A stretch of DNA of 64,000 nucleotides from Anaerotruncus colihominis (GTDB lineage Bacteria; Bacillota; Clostridia; Oscillospirales; Ruminococcaceae), in contig NZ_VIQT01000009.1 of the NCBI RefSeq assembly GCF_010206195.1, positions 349,747 through 413,746 on the forward strand, given 5' to 3'. Shown here piece by piece: positions 44,121 through 53,320 of this stretch. The position numbers and the translations under genes were made by a program. Numbering within the stretch: position 1 is the first letter of the stretch; each line of letters opens with the position of its first letter. The notes under the pieces are model-generated. The model worked only from the letters and a program-made list of their open reading frames with translations, was not told the DNA's origin and made no database searches.

Positions 44121-45434
44121 ATGAAAAAAACGGTATCGCTGCTGCTTGCTGCTGTTTTGGCCGCCGGCATGTTGTCTGCCTGTAAAAAAAATGATCCGGA
44201 GCCTGCGCAATCCTCGCAGCCGGAGCCTGAGCAGAGCTATCAGGAAGGCGATTATCCTGTATCGTACACCGTTCCCGCGCTCGACCGCACGATGGATTAC
44301 ATCACGTTGAGTATTAAGGACGGACAGATCGAAATTTCTGACTATGGCTGCCGTGAGGACAATTCCGCTCCGGCCGACAGCGCAAATGAAGGTTCTGCCA
44401 GCAGCGGCGCCGCTCTGCCGTCGGAGCCTGAAGCGGCGGCGTCTGAATCCGCGTCATCCGAAGCTGCGGCAGGCGGTCATGAGGGCGCCACCGAATATGA
44501 GATGAAAGCGCTGCTCCAGATGGATGAAATTGTGGACGAGTTCAATACCGTTGGCCACGATGTGGAAAAGATGGAGCTTATTGACGGAACGGATGAACAT
44601 TTTTATCGGTTCCAGCGCATGGTGCGGGAGGCTTTGGAAGCCGCTAAAACCGGTGATACACAGGAAATTAAGCTCGGTAAATACGCCGACGGCGACTATA
44701 AGGTGGTCATGCCCGAATTTAACGCGGCAGGATGGAAGGAATATGTTCGCCTGACGGTTCAGGACAGCCAGATCACAGATATTGAATTCAATGCGACAAA
44801 GCAGGATGATTCCTCTGTCCTGATCACTGAGGACGCCGAACAAAATCCTGCGGGTCAATCCGACACGCCCGCTGATTACTATCCTGCGATCGCTCAAAGC
44901 TTCACCGAGGCCGGCGAGGATTTGAATAATCTGACTGCCCCGACAAACGGAACAGCCGCGTTCAAAGCCTTTTCCAAGCTGATGAAGCCGCTGTTGGCAA
45001 GCATGATTTCAGGCGGCGAGAAGGATATCGTCGCGCCTATGTATGTTGATGGTACATATAAGGCACAGATGAAAGAATTTGACGAGCATGGATGGAAAGA
45101 TTATGTTGTCCTCAATATCAAAAATGATCAGATTACAATTGAGGAATACGACGCCACCTCACAAACCGATGAAACAAAGCTGAAGTCTCAGGACAGCGAG
45201 TTGGCGGCCTCCATGAAGGAAAAGTCCGGTACCGACCCTGCCGCAGCTGCAAAGAAGCTGATTGAAAACTTTGAAAAAGCCGGCAGCGATCCATACACAA
45301 TGGACAGCGTCGCTGGCGCGACTGTTTCGTCCAACACCTTCCGGTTGATGGTCGCGCAGATTCTCGCTACCAGCGCAGTCGAAGGCGACACGGAAAATAC
45401 GCTCGAGGTCGAGCCCTTCCCCGCCGAGCTCTAA
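44121..45434 (+). CDS. Lipoprotein with FMN-binding-like repeats
   Basis: 437 residues. Signal peptide with lipobox LSAC, then three related domains each opening with (D/E)G(D/T)Y and a W/M-(D/E)Y-(V/I)-L strand: about 45-80, 190-230 and 310-345. Only the third ends in the flavin-linkage-type motif DSVAGATVSS (about residues 395-404), like the D-x-x-(S/A)-GAT-x-(T/S)-S of FMN_bind domains; the first two end in unrelated NGT or DGT sequences. A covalently flavinylated surface electron-transfer protein is inferred. CGGAGG precedes the ATG; its own promoter is at 44018. Confidence 0.75.
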   Translation: MKKTVSLLLAAVLAAGMLSACKKNDPEPAQSSQPEPEQSYQEGDYPVSYTVPALDRTMDYITLSIKDGQIEISDYGCREDNSAPADSANEGSASSGAALPSEPEAAASESASSEAAAGGHEGATEYEMKALLQMDEIVDEFNTVGHDVEKMELIDGTDEHFYRFQRMVREALEAAKTGDTQEIKLGKYADGDYKVVMPEFNAAGWKEYVRLTVQDSQITDIEFNATKQDDSSVLITEDAEQNPAGQSDTPADYYPAIAQSFTEAGEDLNNLTAPTNGTAAFKAFSKLMKPLLASMISGGEKDIVAPMYVDGTYKAQMKEFDEHGWKDYVVLNIKNDQITIEEYDATSQTDETKLKSQDSELAASMKEKSGTDPAAAAKKLIENFEKAGSDPYTMDSVAGATVSSNTFRLMVAQILATSAVEGDTENTLEVEPFPAEL

Positions 45435-45442
45435 AATTATAT

Positions 45443-45480
45443 AAAAAGAACCGCGGCATAATAATGCCGCGGTTCTTTTT
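45443..45480 (+). terminator. Terminator of the FMN-binding-like lipoprotein gene
   Basis: AAAAAGAACCGCGGCAT pairs with ATGCCGCGGTTCTTTTT, followed by more T. Confidence 0.85.
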
Positions 45481-45505
45481 TTGTTCCACATGATAACACA
45501 AGCAT

Positions 45506-45537
45506 AGACCCCGCGCATATCCCCATGCGCGGGGTCT
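45506..45537 (-). terminator. Terminator of the threonine operon
   Basis: AGACCCCGCGCAT pairs with ATGCGCGGGGTCT (ATCCCC loop) 15 bases past the lysC stop. Confidence 0.75.
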
Positions 45538-45551
45538 CTATACCTCTCTGA

Positions 45552-46757
45552 TTACAGATCGAACGCATCATGAATGGCGTTGACCGCGCGTTCGCCGTCA
45601 CCAAGTGCGACAAGGACAGAAATCTTGATCTCACTTGTCGAAATCATCTGAATGTTGATGTTCGCTTCGGAGAGCGCCTCAAACATCTTCGACGCGACGC
45701 CGGGATTCGACTGCATACCCGCGCCGACGATCGATACCTTGGAGATGTTGTCATCACAGATGATACCCTTTCCGCCGCAGCGCTCATTGATCTCCTCCAT
45801 CAATTCCAGCGCAAGCTGCTTATGTGAACGGCTGACTGTAAAACTGATATCTTTTGTACCGTCGCGTCCGATCGATTGCAGAATAATATCGACATTGACC
45901 TTCTTTGCGGCAAGCTGTGAAAAAATCTTAAACGCAATACCCGGCTGGTCCGGCACCCCAATGATTGAAATACGGGCAACGTCGTTATCGCGTGCCACAC
46001 CTCTGATCAGCATTTTTTCCACTTTGACAACCTCCTTGATCTTGGTGCCCGGATTCTTCGTGTAACTGGAGAGAACTTCCAGATTGACATTGTATTTTTT
46101 TGCCATTTCAACGGAACGATTATGCAGTACACCCGCGCCAAGCGTAGCCAGCTCGAGCATCTCATCATAGGTAATTTCATCCATTTTATGCGCGTTTTTC
46201 ACCAGGCGTGGATCCGCGGTATAAACACCGTCCACATCTGTATAAATTTGGCATAAATCGGCATGCAAAGCAGCGGCCAGTGCGACCGCGCTTGTATCGG
46301 AGCCTCCGCGTCCAAGCGTTGTAATATCGTCGTAGCGGTTGATCCCCTGAAATCCCGCCACAATAACAATATTGCGTTTGGCAAGCTCATTATCAAGCCG
46401 TTCCTTATTGATGCGGCGGATACGCGACGCGCCATGGGTCGAATCCGTCAACATTCCCGCTTGCCATCCGGTCAGCGATATGACTGGCAGCCCCATGCGT
46501 TCAAGAGCCATCGCCAGCAGCGACATTGATATCTGCTCGCCGGTTGACAACAGAACATCCATTTCGCGCTTGGAGGCCATAGGATTAATTTCCTGTGCCT
46601 TTGTTATTAAATCATCCGTCGTGTCACCCTGCGCTGAAACGACCGCAACCACATTATTTCCCGCGCGATACGTGTCCGCAATAATCCGCGCCACATTAAA
46701 AATCCGTTCAGCGTCCTTGACGGATGTGCCGCCAAACTTCTGCACCACCAAATTCAT
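45552..46757 (-). CDS. lysC: Aspartate kinase
   Basis: About 401 residues. Phosphorylates aspartate, first step to lysine, threonine and methionine. Seen: the substrate-binding start VVQKFGGTSV, GRGGSDTSAVALA, TDVDGVYTADPRLV, and two C-terminal ACT domains (IIGVPDQPGIAFKIF and VSIVGAGMQSNPGVASKMF), so feedback-controlled. ATG at 46757 has GGAGG 8 bases upstream; earlier in-frame codons are spurious. Last of ACT-hom-thrB-lysC. Confidence 0.95.
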   Translation of the reverse strand: MNLVVQKFGGTSVKDAERIFNVARIIADTYRAGNNVVAVVSAQGDTTDDLITKAQEINPMASKREMDVLLSTGEQISMSLLAMALERMGLPVISLTGWQAGMLTDSTHGASRIRRINKERLDNELAKRNIVIVAGFQGINRYDDITTLGRGGSDTSAVALAAALHADLCQIYTDVDGVYTADPRLVKNAHKMDEITYDEMLELATLGAGVLHNRSVEMAKKYNVNLEVLSSYTKNPGTKIKEVVKVEKMLIRGVARDNDVARISIIGVPDQPGIAFKIFSQLAAKKVNVDIILQSIGRDGTKDISFTVSRSHKQLALELMEEINERCGGKGIICDDNISKVSIVGAGMQSNPGVASKMFEALSEANINIQMISTSEIKISVLVALGDGERAVNAIHDAFDL

Positions 46758-46804
46758 GTTGATTCCTCCGTATGTATATCGTATGACCAGGACACACGCA
46801 CCGT

Positions 46805-47698
46805 TCAATCGTGCGTAATCTTTGTGCCGGCATTATCTATAGACAGTGTATGCACCCTCCAGCCGCCAAGCCCCATTCCAGGCAGACGGCGCGCAATACA
46901 ATCGCCAAAGTCCCGACACGATGCATCGACAATCGCCATGATCGTCGGACCTGCACCGCTGATAAATACCGCATACGCCCCAAGGTCATAGCACGCTTCC
47001 ATCACCTGCGGACCGCCGTGGATCAGCTCCATGCGGTATGGCTGATGCAGGCGGTCGTCAGCGGCGACGCGCAGATTTTTATAGTTTCCGCTGTAAAGCG
47101 AAACGGACATCAGCGCGGCGCGCGACAAATTGAAAACGCCGTCGCGGCGCGCGATCATCTCCGGCAGGACGGCGCGCGCATGCGCCGTTTTAAGCTCAAA
47201 ATCTGGAACAATCGCAACAAAATGCAGGTCGTCTTTAATCTCCTGCTTGACATACCAGACACGCCCATTTTCAAACACAGCCGTCACCAGGCCGCCGGTC
47301 AGAGCGGGAGTGGAATTATCCGGATGGCCTTCGATCCCGGCGGCGAGATTGATCAGCTCGTCATCCGAAACGGGATTGCCCATCAGACGGTTCGCCCCTT
47401 TAAGTCCGGCGATCACACATGCCGAACTGCTGCCCAGTCCGCGTGCAAATGGAATATTGTTGACTTGGCCGATCCGAAGTCCACGAAACGGGACGCCGCA
47501 AAGCTCGTACAGATGCTTTGCAGTTGAATAGATCAGGTTATCTTCCCCTGTTGGAACAGGCGCGCCGTCCAAGGACTCAATCTGCACGCCGTCCCATTCC
47601 TCCATAGTCACTTCATTATACAGCCCGACGGCAAGCCCGATTGAATCGAAACCCGGACCGATATTGGCGCTTGTCGCAGGAATTCGCAGCCTGATCAT
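46805..47698 (-). CDS. thrB: Homoserine kinase
   Basis: 297 residues, GHMP kinase family. Seen: the N-terminal PATSANIGPGFDSIGLAV, the ATP motif FARGLGSSSACVIAG and the C-terminal VFISGAGPTIMAI. Start overlaps the end of hom by 4 bases. Phosphorylates homoserine for threonine synthesis; a threonine synthase gene is not in this cluster. Confidence 0.95.
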   Translation of the reverse strand: MIRLRIPATSANIGPGFDSIGLAVGLYNEVTMEEWDGVQIESLDGAPVPTGEDNLIYSTAKHLYELCGVPFRGLRIGQVNNIPFARGLGSSSACVIAGLKGANRLMGNPVSDDELINLAAGIEGHPDNSTPALTGGLVTAVFENGRVWYVKQEIKDDLHFVAIVPDFELKTAHARAVLPEMIARRDGVFNLSRAALMSVSLYSGNYKNLRVAADDRLHQPYRMELIHGGPQVMEACYDLGAYAVFISGAGPTIMAIVDASCRDFGDCIARRLPGMGLGGWRVHTLSIDNAGTKITHD

Positions 47699-48942
47699 TG
47701 ATCCGCCAACACCCGGATCTTACCGAGGATGTCGACTCCCGCCGCCGCCAGCTTATTGCAGACATCATCAATTTCGCGCTCTGTAAGCGCCGGTGTGATA
47801 AACGCCGCCTCGTTTGTCGGTTTGTCAGGGCGTGAAAGCGCCTTGACCTTGCCAAAGATCTTGACCGCCTCCTCAAGGGCATTCGTTTCAAACGCGCGGC
47901 AGCGCAGATACATCGCCGTTACATTATTTCCCTGCGGCGCCACATTACCGTCCTGGGACGGGTTCCAGCTCATAGACGCGCTGCTGCCGTCCGCCTTTGC
48001 GCATGCGATCATATCGCTGACGACCGCCGAAGCCGTCGGCAGTTTCCCGGCTCCCTTGCCATAGAATACGACGTCCCCCGTTGCATCCCCGCGTACCAGG
48101 ATTCCGTTAAACACATCATCGATCGTTCCAAGCTGTGTTTCGCGGTTGACAAACGCCGGCGCGACATATGCCGTCATCTTCTTACCGTCCTCACCGCGCC
48201 GTGCCACGCCAATCAATTTGATCACACAACCGCAATTCGCCGCATAGGCGACATCCTCCGATGTGATTTTTGTAATCCCCTCAGCGGATACATCGCGCGG
48301 ATAAACATGCTCTCCGAAAGCAAGCGAAGCTAAGATACAAATTTTACGGCAGGCGTCCTGCCCTTCTACATCAGCGGCCGGATCGCGCTCCGCGTAGCCA
48401 AGGCGCTGTGCGAGCGCAAGCGCGGATTCAAAGGACATCCCCTCGCGGAACATCTTCGTCAGAATAAAGTTTGTCGTACCATTGAGGATGCCAGCAATTT
48501 CCTCGATCCGGTTGGCTGCCAGGCAGGAATGAAGCGGGCGGATAATCGGGATGCCGCCGCCGACGCTTGCCTCAAACAGATAATTGACATTGTGTGCGCG
48601 TGCAATCGCCAATAGCTCTGCACCATGCTGCGCAACAAGCTCCTTGTTGGAAGTGACGACACTTTTTCCGCGCTCCAGACAGGCTCTTGTAAAGGTGAGC
48701 GCAGGCTCCACGCCTCCAATCACTTCAGCGACCACGCCGACCGAATCATCGTTTAAGATCGTTTCAAAGTCCTTTACGAACAAATCCTTATACGGGCTGT
48801 CCGGAAATTCACGCACATCAAGGATATACTTTAACCCGAGCGGTACACCAACTTTCTTTTCAAGAGATTCCCTGTTGCGGAAAAATACCTCCACAACGCC
48901 GGAACCGACTGTACCATACCCTAAAACCGCAAATTGAACCAT
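47695..48942 (-). CDS. hom: Homoserine dehydrogenase
   Basis: About 415 residues from the ATG at 48942 (GGAGGATTC upstream); a longer open frame begins at 49098 without a ribosome site. Seen: NAD(P)-binding VLGYGTVGSGVVEVF, AEVIGGVEPA, VVTSNKELVAQHG, ILNGTTNFILTKM, the catalytic GYAERDPAADVEGQDACRK (Asp and Lys), and a C-terminal ACT-type domain with LTEREIDDVCNKL. Overlaps thrB by 4 bases. Confidence 0.95.
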   Translation of the reverse strand: MVQFAVLGYGTVGSGVVEVFFRNRESLEKKVGVPLGLKYILDVREFPDSPYKDLFVKDFETILNDDSVGVVAEVIGGVEPALTFTRACLERGKSVVTSNKELVAQHGAELLAIARAHNVNYLFEASVGGGIPIIRPLHSCLAANRIEEIAGILNGTTNFILTKMFREGMSFESALALAQRLGYAERDPAADVEGQDACRKICILASLAFGEHVYPRDVSAEGITKITSEDVAYAANCGCVIKLIGVARRGEDGKKMTAYVAPAFVNRETQLGTIDDVFNGILVRGDATGDVVFYGKGAGKLPTASAVVSDMIACAKADGSSASMSWNPSQDGNVAPQGNNVTAMYLRCRAFETNALEEAVKIFGKVKALSRPDKPTNEAAFITPALTEREIDDVCNKLAAAGVDILGKIRVLADQ

Positions 48943-48994
48943 TGCGAATCCTCCGTCTATAATTTTTTGGAATAAATATTTAAATCTATGATAT

Positions 48995-49426
48995 TCAGAT
49001 CGCTTTTGCCTCAACAACGCCATCAAGCGCGCCCAGCATATCCAAAATTTCAGCGCGTGAACGGCTTGAAGCGCCCGTGCGAACGGAAACTGAAACAAGC
49101 GCTACGCCGTCAACCGGAATATTTTGGTTGACGGTAATGATATTCGCTCCTGCCCGATACAGCTCGCTGAGCAAAAGCGAAAGCACGCCTGGGCGATCCT
49201 CAAGCGTCAGATAAAGCGTTGTAATATTTTCGCTCATGCGTTCGTCATAAAGATAGATTGCATCCTTGTATTTGTAAAATGCACTGCGCGATATGCCCGC
49301 CATCTGCGCGGCCTGCGACGAACTTTTTGCCTTGCCCTGCGCCAACAACATCTTCGCATCCACTACCTTTAAAAATACGTCTGGAAGCACCTTTGCGTCG
49401 ACAAGCAGGAAGTTTACATCTTCCAT
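48995..49426 (-). CDS. ACT-domain protein (PheB/UPF0735 type)
   Basis: About 143 residues. An N-terminal helical, HTH-like part (QAAQMAGISRSAFYKYKDAI) and a C-terminal ACT domain (LYLTLEDRPGVLSLLLSEL). Such proteins commonly sit with hom and thrB and are thought to sense an amino acid and regulate the operon. ATG at 49426 preferred over TTG at 49429. First gene of the operon, 52 bases before hom. Confidence 0.85.
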   Translation of the reverse strand: MEDVNFLLVDAKVLPDVFLKVVDAKMLLAQGKAKSSSQAAQMAGISRSAFYKYKDAIYLYDERMSENITTLYLTLEDRPGVLSLLLSELYRAGANIITVNQNIPVDGVALVSVSVRTGASSRSRAEILDMLGALDGVVEAKAI

Positions 49427-49667
49427 CAACGTCCACCTTTCAAATACTTTTGTATTTCATGCAAATACAATATACCACACCTGTCTCGGAAAGTAAACCG
49501 TCACTTTGCAATAGAATTATTCCGAAACGATATATAGATTGTCGATATTGCCCATTCTGTAAAGCCTGACACTGGAAACCATTTTGCCAAACACAGCGGT
49601 CGTTTGCCAATGTTTTTCACAGCGCCGGCGCCGGTGTTTTTTGCACGCTTTTCCGCATACTATTTTC

Positions 49668-50771
49668 ATGGAAAGCGGGGTGAATCGTGTGAATGAAACA
49701 AAATTTCAGACTGTACTGACAATCGCATACTGGGCCTCAATTGGCGGGCTGCTCTATTTTCTGATGCGGTATTTTCTCGCTTGGACGCTTCCTTTGTTTT
49801 TGGGGCTGGCGATTGCCGCTCTCACTCGACCCGCAGCCCTCACGCTCACAAAAAAGACACGCCTTGGCGAAAAAAGCGCGTCCATCATCAGTCTCCTGCT
49901 CTTTTATCTGCTTGCAGCCGCGCTGCTTGGACTGTTTTTGACAATCCTGCTCGCGCAGCTTTACGAACTTCTCGACCGGCTGCCCATGCTATACACCCAG
50001 AATATCGCCCCATCGCTTGACCGTCTGGCCGGATGGTTTTATGGGCTGGCGGGTCGGTTTGATCCAGGCGCTGAGGAGGGTCTGGAACGCTTTTCACAGG
50101 CTGTATCCGACGCTGTACGGCAGGCTGCCGTCGATGGCTCGGCGCATCTGGTCACAATCGCAGCAGGCGTCGCCGCAAAGCTGCCGATGCTTCTGATCAC
50201 CGCCGTATTTTCAATTGTGGTTTCTATTCTGACAGCCGCAAACTACCGCGCTGTCGGCGCGGCGATCTGTTCGCTGATTCCTAAACGCTGGCAGCCACGC
50301 GTGCATGAAACCCAATGTTTTCTTCGCGAAACCATCTGGAAGCTTGTGCGGGCCTATATTATTCTGCTTGCGATTACATTTGTAGAGCTGTCGCTCGGTC
50401 TTGGGCTGCTTGGCTTTGACTATGTGCTGCCAGTCGCCGCTGTAATCGCCATGCTCGATATTCTGCCTCTTGTCGGCACAGGAACCATTCTCATCCCTTG
50501 GGGAGCCGCACTGATTGCAGGCGGTGATATGCCCGGCGGGATCGGCCTGCTTTTGTTGTTTGGCGTCATTGAAGTACTGCGCAATATTCTGGAACCACGT
50601 ATTGTCGGCGGTCAGATTGGGCTGCATCCGATTGTCACAATTACATCCATGTATGCCGGACTTAAAATCGCCGGCTTTGCCGGCATGTTGGCCGCGCCTG
50701 TCGTTGTTATGCTTGTCCGCCACCTCTCCACTTCTGAACCGCCATCCGATTATGTGCCAGAACATGCTTAA
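49668..50771 (+). CDS. AI-2E/YtvI-family membrane protein
   Basis: About 368 residues with seven to eight TM segments and a central soluble loop. The C-terminal LDILPLVGTGTILIPWGA and EPRIVGGQIGLHPIVT blocks are typical of the AI-2E transporter/YtvI group, the latter linked to sporulation in Bacilli. Start uncertain: ATG 49668 has no clear ribosome site; a GTG at 49689 lies just after GGGGTG. Stand-alone gene. Confidence 0.82.
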   Translation: MESGVNRVNETKFQTVLTIAYWASIGGLLYFLMRYFLAWTLPLFLGLAIAALTRPAALTLTKKTRLGEKSASIISLLLFYLLAAALLGLFLTILLAQLYELLDRLPMLYTQNIAPSLDRLAGWFYGLAGRFDPGAEEGLERFSQAVSDAVRQAAVDGSAHLVTIAAGVAAKLPMLLITAVFSIVVSILTAANYRAVGAAICSLIPKRWQPRVHETQCFLRETIWKLVRAYIILLAITFVELSLGLGLLGFDYVLPVAAVIAMLDILPLVGTGTILIPWGAALIAGGDMPGGIGLLLLFGVIEVLRNILEPRIVGGQIGLHPIVTITSMYAGLKIAGFAGMLAAPVVVMLVRHLSTSEPPSDYVPEHA

Positions 50772-50858
50772 AAAATCCTCTGCAAAAAATACCAGCTTAT
50801 TCCCTGCATCTGCTTGTTGATCTGCATACGCCTGACCACAGGAGGAATGACTGCGCAA

Positions 50859-50883
50859 AAAATAGTTGCGTTGCAACTATTTT
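50859..50883. other. Hairpin AAAATAGTTGC/GCAACTATTTT
   Basis: Perfect 11-bp stem with a GTT loop downstream of the YtvI-like gene, very similar to the hairpin at 51704-51730. Confidence 0.6.
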
Positions 50884-50899
50884 TATTACATGGAGGGAT

Positions 50900-50926
50900 A
50901 AAAAAGGCCGCATCACGGCCTTTTTT
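50900..50926 (-). terminator. Terminator of the HAD gene
   Basis: AAAAAAGGCCG pairs with CGGCCTTTTTT (CATCA loop), 12 bases past the HAD stop codon. Confidence 0.85.
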
Positions 50927-50937
50927 ATTGATCTTCT

Positions 50938-51570
50938 TCAAGCTCCCAAAAGGCGGTCTACCGCTTCCGGCAGCTCTGAAGCGTTTGAAACAACAAGATC
51001 AGCCCCTGCGACTTCAAAAGGGGCAAGACCGTAACCGCAGCCGATCACTGGAATATTGACCGCGCGCGCCGCTTCTATGTCAAAATGGCGGTCACCAACC
51101 ATCACCGCAGCTTTGGGACTGTAGGTTTCAAGGATCGATTTCAAAAGCTGCTGCTTATCCCACCCTGGCTGGCTTTGTGGGATATCATGGAACAGATCGA
51201 GCAAACTGATTGCGTCAAGCAGCGGACGTGAATAATTCGCCATTGCATTTGAACAAAGTACAATCCGGCAGCCGCCCGCCCGCAGTGCTTCTATACTCTG
51301 TGCGATTCCAGGATAGGCGCGAGCATCGGTTGACATATGCGCCGCAAGCTCTTGCCGTACATAATCGTTAAATATACCATAATCCTCCATATCACCCGCC
51401 GAAATGATATGGGCGTTATCCAGGGTTGTCCCTCCAATCAAAGTCAAAAGTACCTCATCTGGCAAAAGCGGACGCCCCATTTTTGTCAGAGCTGTCCGAT
51501 AAGCGGGCAGCAGGAACAAGTCTGAGCGGCTCAACGTCCCATCCAAATCGAAGGCTACCAATTTTTCCAT
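50938..51570 (-). CDS. HAD-family phosphatase (phosphoglycolate-type)
   Basis: 210 residues. HAD motif I FDLDGTLSRSD, motif II around VLCSNAMANYS, motif III lysine in DKQQLLKS, motif IV VMVGDRHFDIEAA. A Gph/PgmB-like cap domain lies after motif I. Probably hydrolyses small phosphate esters such as phosphoglycolate; specificity unproven. Stand-alone gene, bracketed by hairpins. Confidence 0.85.
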   Translation of the reverse strand: MEKLVAFDLDGTLSRSDLFLLPAYRTALTKMGRPLLPDEVLLTLIGGTTLDNAHIISAGDMEDYGIFNDYVRQELAAHMSTDARAYPGIAQSIEALRAGGCRIVLCSNAMANYSRPLLDAISLLDLFHDIPQSQPGWDKQQLLKSILETYSPKAAVMVGDRHFDIEAARAVNIPVIGCGYGLAPFEVAGADLVVSNASELPEAVDRLLGA

Positions 51571-51597
51571 AGCGCAAATCCTCCAAATCCCACATTA

Positions 51598-51730
51598 TTT
51601 TTATAGATTGCGGAGCAATCTATAAAAATCAGCCGTCCGCGCCGTTCCTGGCGCGGGGTCCTTTGATTAAAACGCGCCTGCCCGCGGAACGGGCAGATGC
51701 GCAAAAAATGGTTGCAAAGCAACTATTTTT
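51598..51730. other. Two hairpins flanking a GC-rich stretch upstream of the HAD gene
   Basis: TTTTTATAGATTGC/GCAATCTATAAAAA (51598-51628) and AAAAATGGTTGC/GCAACTATTTTT (51704-51730, one wobble). The second repeats the hairpin at 50859. The gap 51571-51885 has no gene. Confidence 0.6.
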
Positions 51731-51885
51731 AAGTATATCATACAAATAACAGGAATCATATTGTGCAATCTTTAAAAATTTTCCTTTGTTTTTTACGGGA
51801 ATAATGGTATACTTATGGTACATGTAAGCCGCCAGACCACAGCGTCTGTAACGGGCGAATTCAACGGTCGAAAGGATGCCTCGAA

Positions 51886-52662
51886 ATGGAAGAAAACGGG
51901 TTTAAAACAGCCGCGTTTGGCGGATTTGATAAAAAATCCGTCCTTAGCTACATAGATACGTTAAATGAAAAAATGAACGCAGTCGAAACCGACTATGAGA
52001 ACAGGCTTGCGGAATATAGCCGCGCACAGGAGTCACAGGTCATACATATCAAAAAGCTGGAGGCACAGCTTGCCGAACAGGATGGTAAACTGACCGCAGT
52101 AGCCGAACAGCTTGAAAAAGAACGCGAACTAGCCCGGCAGGCTCAGACTATGATCACTGACCTTGACGCACAAAATCAGGATTTGAAAAAGCAGCTTTCC
52201 GACAGTGAGCGGGAATTACAAATCCAAATCGAGCGCAGCCGCCAGCTCCAATTCAAGGTGGAAAGCCTTGATTACAAAAGCAAAAAATATGACGAAGTTT
52301 CCGGCCAGATCGGGGATGCGATGATTGAGGCCCGGCACAATGCCGATCAAATCATAGCCGACGCGCGTACGAGAGCGGCTCAGATTGTAGCGGAAGCGCG
52401 CCATCAGATGCAGGGTTTTCATTCCGAGCTTTCCAGTTTCAATAGCGACGCCTCGCGCCTGCGCAAATCGATCGAGGAAATTTTGTTCGTATTGAATGAT
52501 CGCATCGATGTTATGCAGGAGATTGTGCGTCAAGTGGAGAAGCGTTTCGACACGGATGCCATCCGTCTCGACTATACGACAGATGAAAGCGAGCCGTTTA
52601 CCCAGCCTGACGATGAAGCCGGATATCTTGGAGGTCAGACGGATGAAAACGTGGCAAATTAA
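51886..52662 (+). CDS. DivIVA-like coiled-coil protein
   Basis: 258 residues. A DivIVA-type N-terminus (FGGFDKKSVLSYIDTLNEKM), long coiled coil (about 30-150), a conserved DQIIADARTRAAQIVAEARH helix, then a second helical region and an acidic tail. Likely a cell-pole or septum scaffold. Its last 20 bases overlap the next gene. Confidence 0.78.
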   Translation: MEENGFKTAAFGGFDKKSVLSYIDTLNEKMNAVETDYENRLAEYSRAQESQVIHIKKLEAQLAEQDGKLTAVAEQLEKERELARQAQTMITDLDAQNQDLKKQLSDSERELQIQIERSRQLQFKVESLDYKSKKYDEVSGQIGDAMIEARHNADQIIADARTRAAQIVAEARHQMQGFHSELSSFNSDASRLRKSIEEILFVLNDRIDVMQEIVRQVEKRFDTDAIRLDYTTDESEPFTQPDDEAGYLGGQTDENVAN

Positions 52663-53206
52663 TGCAAAAGAATTAAGGCAGCATGCGCCTATGCTGCGAG
52701 CGGGCGACCATGTGCTGCTTTCCGGAGAAATCTACACAGCTCGCGACGCGGCGCATAAACGTATGATAGCGTCTCTGGACGCGGGGAGAGAGCTCCCGTT
52801 CCCTTTAGAAGGCGCTTGTATTTATTTTGCCGGTCCAACCCCTGCGCCGGCCGGCATGCCAATCGGTTCCTGCGGGCCGACCACCTCAGGCCGTATGGAC
52901 CCCTATACTCCTGCTCTTATGGATTGCGGTTTGGTTGCGACTATCGGCAAGGGAGCGCGCAGTCAAGCCGTATGTGAATCGATTGTGCGCAATCGAGGCG
53001 TTTACTTTTGTTCGATCGGCGGTGCGGGGGCGCTTGCCGCACAATGTGTCAAACGCTGCGAGGTCATTGCTTATGATGATCTCGGCTGTGAATCGATTAA
53101 AAAGCTGACCGTTTCGGACTTTCCCCTGATTGTCGCAGTCGATTGCATGGGTGCAGATCTATTCGTATTGGGCCGCGCGCAATACACACAGCTTCAAGCA
53201 ATATAA
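52643..53206 (+). CDS. Class I fumarase/tartrate dehydratase, beta subunit
   Basis: 187 residues from the ATG at 52643 (GGAGGTC upstream). The beta-subunit fold is clear: DAAHKRMIASLDAGRELPF, YFAGPTPAPAGMPIGSCGPT, TSGRMDPYTPALMDCGL and IGKGARS, GVYFCSIGGAGALAA. It needs an iron-sulfur alpha subunit to hydrate fumarate or dehydrate tartrate; none lies next to it. Overlaps the DivIVA-like gene by 20 bases, an unusual pairing. Followed by a strong terminator. Confidence 0.9.
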   Translation: MKTWQINAKELRQHAPMLRAGDHVLLSGEIYTARDAAHKRMIASLDAGRELPFPLEGACIYFAGPTPAPAGMPIGSCGPTTSGRMDPYTPALMDCGLVATIGKGARSQAVCESIVRNRGVYFCSIGGAGALAAQCVKRCEVIAYDDLGCESIKKLTVSDFPLIVAVDCMGADLFVLGRAQYTQLQAI

Positions 53207-53210
53207 GATG

Positions 53211-53243
53211 AAAGCCGTCCCCTTTTTTGAGGGGACGGCTTTT
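53211..53243 (+). terminator. Terminator of the fumarase beta-subunit gene
   Basis: AAAGCCGTCCCC pairs with GGGGACGGCTTT, T-rich loop and tail. Confidence 0.85.
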
Positions 53244-53320
53244 ATCGCATATTAATAGGGGTATTTCAAAGATTTGACAGGTTCCATATTGTATCTGTTT
53301 GTTGAAACAATGTAATATGT

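Noticed and set aside
50211-50876. 221-residue minus-strand ORF
   Set aside because: Antisense to the YtvI-like membrane protein gene.
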